The translations under genes were made by a program, and so were the position numbers. Below, in pieces: positions 61,033-64,000 of a DNA stretch of 64,000 bases. Within the stretch, counting starts at the first letter, position 1, and the number at the start of each line of letters is the position of its first letter. The notes below the pieces were generated by a model that ran no database searches, was not told the DNA's origin, and worked only from the letters and a program-made list of their open reading frames with translations. This DNA is from Fructobacillus evanidus (lineage in GTDB: Bacteria > Bacillota > Bacilli > Lactobacillales > Lactobacillaceae): positions 1 through 64,000 of the forward strand of contig NZ_CAUZLM010000001.1 in the NCBI RefSeq assembly GCF_963580165.1. Direction: 5' to 3'.

Positions 61033-61640
61033 TTGATTTGGGAAACCTCCTGGATTAAAGTTGTTAGACGATTGCGAGCAATTTGGTCATTGATAAAGTA
61101 GATCAATGAGAATTTTTGGATTAGTTGGGCCATGGAAAAAGTTTGCCAATCAAGGTCTTGTAGGATTGGTTGGGCTGTAGCATCAGGGACTAAGAAATAT
61201 TCTGCGAATAAATCAGCTTCCGCCTCGTTTATCCTGTTTTTCTGGTGCTGATATTCGTCGTTTGCAAAGGGATAATCTAAGATAGCAATGCCGTCAATTT
61301 GGTTGTCCTCTTGACGGAGACGTTCGACCACCTGGGGATTGTCTTGGTTAACCTGGTAATCCCATCCTAAAATAAGTTGGCCGAGTTCCTTTGCTAACAT
61401 ATAAATCCAGTCGCGGTGGTTTAGGTCGTTTTCGACAATAAATTGTGGCTGATCTTTATCCATGTTATACAGGGTGTAAGCAGTTGTCTTGAAGTCGGAT
61501 AAATCAGCATTTACAACGGCTAGGCCAACTGATTTAAAATAGGTGGCAAGATTTTCATTGTCGACGTTTTGGCCCATGATTTGCTGATGGGCTTTCTCGG
61601 CATGTTCTTTGATTTCGATTTGGCGCTTGTCACTAAGCAT
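61029..61640 (-). CDS. ImmA/IrrE-family protein with degenerate zinc motif
   Basis: A 203-residue protein that resembles ImmA/IrrE metallopeptidases in length and layout. The zinc motif, normally HExxH in a context like LAHELGHLILG, is LAKELGQLILG (about 82-92), so both histidines are replaced. The later acidic helix NEAEADLFAEYFLVP (about 138-152), which usually supplies the third ligand, is intact. It is probably not a protease and may act as a sensor or inhibitor. The start at 61640 was chosen over 61646 because AGGAGG ends six bases before it. Confidence 0.72.
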   Translation of the reverse strand: MLSDKRQIEIKEHAEKAHQQIMGQNVDNENLATYFKSVGLAVVNADLSDFKTTAYTLYNMDKDQPQFIVENDLNHRDWIYMLAKELGQLILGWDYQVNQDNPQVVERLRQEDNQIDGIAILDYPFANDEYQHQKNRINEAEADLFAEYFLVPDATAQPILQDLDWQTFSMAQLIQKFSLIYFINDQIARNRLTTLIQEVSQIK

Positions 61641-61807
61641 TGGCATCCTCCTCTAATTTTTCGTCATTATTGTAGCATTGAGAGAAGTGATGCTTTTTTG
61701 CTGGTCGCGATCACTACCTTTGGTTTGCCAATCCCAATTGGTTGGTATTTTACTGGTACAATGAAGACAAGAATGTTTAAATTTTAAAATTGGAAGAGGA
61801 AAAGAAA

Positions 61808-62254
61808 ATGACACCAGTAGCATTTTTTCAACAAGCCAAAGACGAGGGTGTGATTCCGTTGGGTGCCCAATTGCAATCCAGCTTTCAATTTGGTGTGGCG
61901 GCTGACGAACTCGCTCAGTTAGTCCTGAAAGGCGTTAAGACCGCCACTGCGAGTGCTTACGATTTATACGAAGAAGAGGAGCCGTTACCTGCTTTCGGCG
62001 CTTATGATGTTATTTTAGATGGGCAAAATCAACCCGTTGGCATTATTAAAAATGATGCTGTCACAATTGAACAGTACCTAGATGTTAACGCCCAACATGC
62101 CTATGAAGAGGGCGAAGGGGACCGCTCGTTAGCCTATTGGCGCCAGGTGCACCATGAGTTTTTCACTGCCGCCTACCACGAAGAGGGCAAGGCGTTTCGA
62201 GAAAATCAGGCACAAATTGTCCTGGAAAAATTTCACTTAGTTTATCCACAATAA
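61808..62254 (+). CDS. ASCH domain protein
   Basis: A 148-residue ASCH-domain (PUA-like) protein. The segments VLKGVKTATASAYDLYEEEE (about 40-59), YDVILDGQNQPVGIIKND and GDRSLAYWRQVHHEFF match the family. The second holds the beta-core, and the last carries the conserved Trp. ASCH proteins bind RNA or modified nucleosides, and some act as amidohydrolases. The ATG at 61808 follows GAAGAGG. Terminator downstream at 62253. Confidence 0.85.
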   Translation: MTPVAFFQQAKDEGVIPLGAQLQSSFQFGVAADELAQLVLKGVKTATASAYDLYEEEEPLPAFGAYDVILDGQNQPVGIIKNDAVTIEQYLDVNAQHAYEEGEGDRSLAYWRQVHHEFFTAAYHEEGKAFRENQAQIVLEKFHLVYPQ

Positions 62255-62287
62255 AAAGGCCGAAACAAGATTGTTTCGACCTTTTTG
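62253..62287 (+). terminator. Terminator after the ASCH gene
   Basis: AAAAAGGCCGAAACA-AGAT-TGTTTCGACCTTTTT, one mismatch. Confidence 0.88.
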
Positions 62288-62329
62288 TCTGCTTATTAGC
62301 AGAGCTGAGATTATTCTGATTTGGAATAT

Positions 62330-62575
62330 TTAGTAAATTGATTTTGCGTGGTTGGCAGTTGCCATGAGGGTGATGTTGCCTGCTAATAAAAGTGTGGCAA
62401 AGGCAATCCAATTATCGCTCTTGAAAACGAAGAAAAAGCAGATTACAAAAATTATGGAGTAGGCAAAGGGGATGACAAATTGCACCCAGGTATTTAGACT
62501 GAATTTGACAATAATCGCCTGGGCCAAAATCACGAGCATTGAAATAAAGATAAACGCAGATTTTTCACTTGCCAT
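62330..62575 (-). CDS. Small membrane protein, hypothetical
   Basis: An 81-residue protein starting MASEKSAFIFISMLVILAQA, with three hydrophobic helices (about 7-25, 31-51 and 55-73). It has a strong GGGGAGGA ribosome binding site, which fixes the start at 62575. The function is not recognised. Single gene between the ASCH terminator and the next promoter region. Confidence 0.62.
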   Translation of the reverse strand: MASEKSAFIFISMLVILAQAIIVKFSLNTWVQFVIPFAYSIIFVICFFFVFKSDNWIAFATLLLAGNITLMATANHAKSIY

Positions 62576-62842
62576 TTTTAATCCTCCCCTAATTGTCATC
62601 ACGACACCATTCTAAACTTCTCTAAGGATAATTGTAGCATGGAATTTCATATTTTTCTAAGAAAAAACTAGTAAAAAGGACTCAATTTATTATTTTTTAA
62701 TATTTATTGGGGAAAAATTGCTATTAAGCGAGAAAATTTTTGAATTTATCATTTCATTTCTAATTTTTTCTGGTATGCTGTCCTTAGAAAAAGTTTCACC
62801 CGAGACTTTGAGTAGGTGGGCAGGCCCCCGGGGAGAAAGCAG

Positions 62843-63046
62843 ATGCAAACACTGGTCATGCACTATCGTCGAACTTTTGCGACCTTCTTTGTCGCAGTTT
62901 TGGAATTTTTTTTCGTGTTTATTGGGTCTTTGATTTCGCCTGGAGAACCGATATCCTACTGGGTGTCGCTCTACTTGGGACTAGCTGTTATTACCGTCCT
63001 GTCGATGCTCGTTGACTGGTTTGTCAAAAAGTGTTGGAAAAAATAA
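62843..63046 (+). CDS. Small membrane protein, hypothetical
   Basis: A 67-residue protein starting MQTLVMHYRRTFATFFVAVL, with two hydrophobic helices (about 11-30 and 38-57) and a basic tail (KKCWKK). GGGGAGAAAG precedes the ATG. The function is not recognised. A GC-rich stretch (about 62818-62832) lies just upstream, unlike the AT-rich surroundings. Confidence 0.55.
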   Translation: MQTLVMHYRRTFATFFVAVLEFFFVFIGSLISPGEPISYWVSLYLGLAVITVLSMLVDWFVKKCWKK

Positions 63047-63066
63047 AGTTTTAGGTCATTCTAAAT

Positions 63067-63140
63067 AAAAAATCAGTCTCGCAGTGCTATGAGCCTTAAA
63101 ATTTGGGTTCATGTCAAGTTATTGCGAGGCTGATTTTTTT
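63067..63140. terminator. Two-tier terminator with embedded repeat (copy 3, shortened)
   Basis: The outer stem AATCAGTCTCGCA / TGCGAGGCTGATT with A and T runs encloses CTATGAGCC-TTAAAATTTG-GGTTCATG. The inner part matches copies 1 and 2 on its left side but lacks most of the return arm. Confidence 0.75.
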
Positions 63141-63168
63141 AATTGGTAATCATGGATGCTAGCTAAAT

Positions 63169-64000
63169 TTACAGGGCATCCCGATGTGTTTGGACAAACT
63201 TAACGAAATTTTTAGCGCCGTTGGTGAGCAGCCCATCATTTTTTTGTAACAGGCTAATGGATCGGCTGATGGTCGGTACTGTGTCGAATGATTTAATCTG
63301 GTAGAGCGACTCGGTTTCCTCATCCATTGGCATGATGCTGTAGCCTAGGCCTTGTTCGACCATGAGGATTGTTGAAAAACTATCGTGTAGCCGCAATTTC
63401 ATCTTGGGCTCAATGCCAATTTTTTGGAACTCTGAGACCGATTCACTAAAGAGACCTTCTTCGAGGAGGATGTAGTCGTAGTTTGTTAAATCAGCGAGTG
63501 GAATCGGCTGATTTTCTGGAAAATTCTGAGCAAGTTGTAACGGTAAAATCGCCTTGAGGACTTGGTGTTGGATAACTAAGCCGTTCTCGGTGACATCGCC
63601 GTTGACGAAACCAATATCTGCCTCGCCGTTTTCAATCCAGTTGGGAATGCTGGTGCCATCACCTTGGATAATGGCAAATTCAACATTCTCAAATTGCTTT
63701 TGAAAATTGGCGATTAACTTTGGCAACCACTGCTGTGAAATGCTGGGGATGGTGGCAATTTTGATAACGGTACTTTCGCCCTGAATCTCTTGCTTTTGCT
63801 CCTCGAGTGCTTGGTAATCATTGAGCAGCTGGTTGATAAATGGAAAGATGCGTTCACCTTCTGGCGTTAGGCTGATTTGCCGGTGCTTTTTGATTAATAA
63901 GGGAAAGCCCAAGTCATTTTCAAGGCTGGCAATCATTTGGGTGACAGCGGGTTGGGTATAGCCTAAAATTTTGGCCGCCTTGGTGATATTTTGTTGCTCT
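63169..64000 (-). CDS. LysR-type transcriptional regulator, 5' end outside window
   Basis: At least 277 residues are visible, with the N terminus beyond the right edge. The HTH region reads NITKAAKILGYTQPAVTQMI followed by ASLENDLGFPLL, typical of LysR proteins. The substrate-binding domain starts at IKIATIPSI and continues to the C terminus. The frame continues without a stop to 64000; ATG at 63936 is internal to the HTH and is not the start. The CysL/GltC-like layout cannot be resolved further, and no target gene is in view. Confidence 0.88.
   Translation of the reverse strand, partial: EQQNITKAAKILGYTQPAVTQMIASLENDLGFPLLIKKHRQISLTPEGERIFPFINQLLNDYQALEEQKQEIQGESTVIKIATIPSISQQWLPKLIANFQKQFENVEFAIIQGDGTSIPNWIENGEADIGFVNGDVTENGLVIQHQVLKAILPLQLAQNFPENQPIPLADLTNYDYILLEEGLFSESVSEFQKIGIEPKMKLRLHDSFSTILMVEQGLGYSIMPMDEETESLYQIKSFDTVPTISRSISLLQKNDGLLTNGAKNFVKFVQTHRDAL

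Noticed and set aside
62242..62250. Perfect DnaA-box sequence TTATCCACA
   Set aside because: It lies inside the end of the ASCH coding region as a single copy, with no AT-rich unwinding element or cluster.
1..64000. tRNA genes, insertion sequences with transposases, or CRISPR arrays
   Set aside because: None was recognised by eye in either strand; no transposase motifs or regular repeat-spacer arrays were seen.

Overview
The window looks like a chromosomal segment of a low-to-moderate GC Gram-positive lactic acid bacterium. The likely lineage is Weissella/Leuconostoc within the Lactobacillaceae. This is inference from Firmicutes-type gene sets (mecA, a T-box, hprK, pepV, murI with a YslB-like gene, msrA/msrB, acetolactate decarboxylase), strong purine-rich ribosome binding sites, and the AEN motif in RecA. 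No species was identified by search.

Layout. 1-166: end of an rRNA operon (5S and terminator). 252-5477: housekeeping genes mecA, a rhodanese-like protein, a DUF3042 protein, miaA, mreB and mreCD. 5480-7986: a T-box leader whose specifier (CAC) and acceptor-pairing bases (UGGG) both point to tRNA-His, followed by a three-gene amino-acid ABC transporter. 8015-13348: yfmF/yfmH-like peptidase pair, rodZ, pgsA, then recA with an upstream LexA box. 13475-18630: phosphate system pstSCAB-B and phoU. 18689-23063: yvlD-like gene, hprK, gpsA, galU and trxB. 23290-25447: minus-strand VOC protein, membrane protein and zinc alcohol dehydrogenase. 26026-28412: DedA protein and phosphoglucomutase. 28452-29712: an AT-rich MFS transporter broken by a frameshift. 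30107-41730: rplS, dinB, nrnA, DEAD helicase, a YslB-like protein with an unusual low-complexity tail, murI, rdgB, ruvB, queA, aldC, tsaE, GNAT and an exonuclease.

41830-44600 is an accessory region. It holds a type I toxin-antitoxin locus (34-residue holin-like toxin, convergent antisense RNA) whose 3' half is tandemly duplicated, so that a second antisense RNA has only a toxin remnant. Next come three small membrane-protein genes divergent from a membrane-anchored XRE regulator. 44600-53453 returns to core genes: exoA, nnrD, pepV, tig, clpX, ysxC, msrA and msrB. 53631-63140 is accessory again: a second membrane-anchored XRE protein, an EmrB-type pump with a PadR regulator and paired operators, a PhzF protein, a frameshifted two-part glycoside-hydrolase-like gene, an IrrE-family protein with a degenerate zinc site and a membrane partner, and an ASCH protein. 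The window ends inside a LysR-type regulator.

The most interesting items are the duplicated type I toxin-antitoxin locus, a family of three terminators with a related hairpin embedded in their apex (39248, 48797, 63067), the His T-box transporter, the metal-site-less IrrE protein, the paired PadR-type operators, and several genes whose promoter -10 element sits only 6-9 bases before the start codon. All coordinates and motifs were read by eye. Family assignments rest on recognised motifs, not on database searches.
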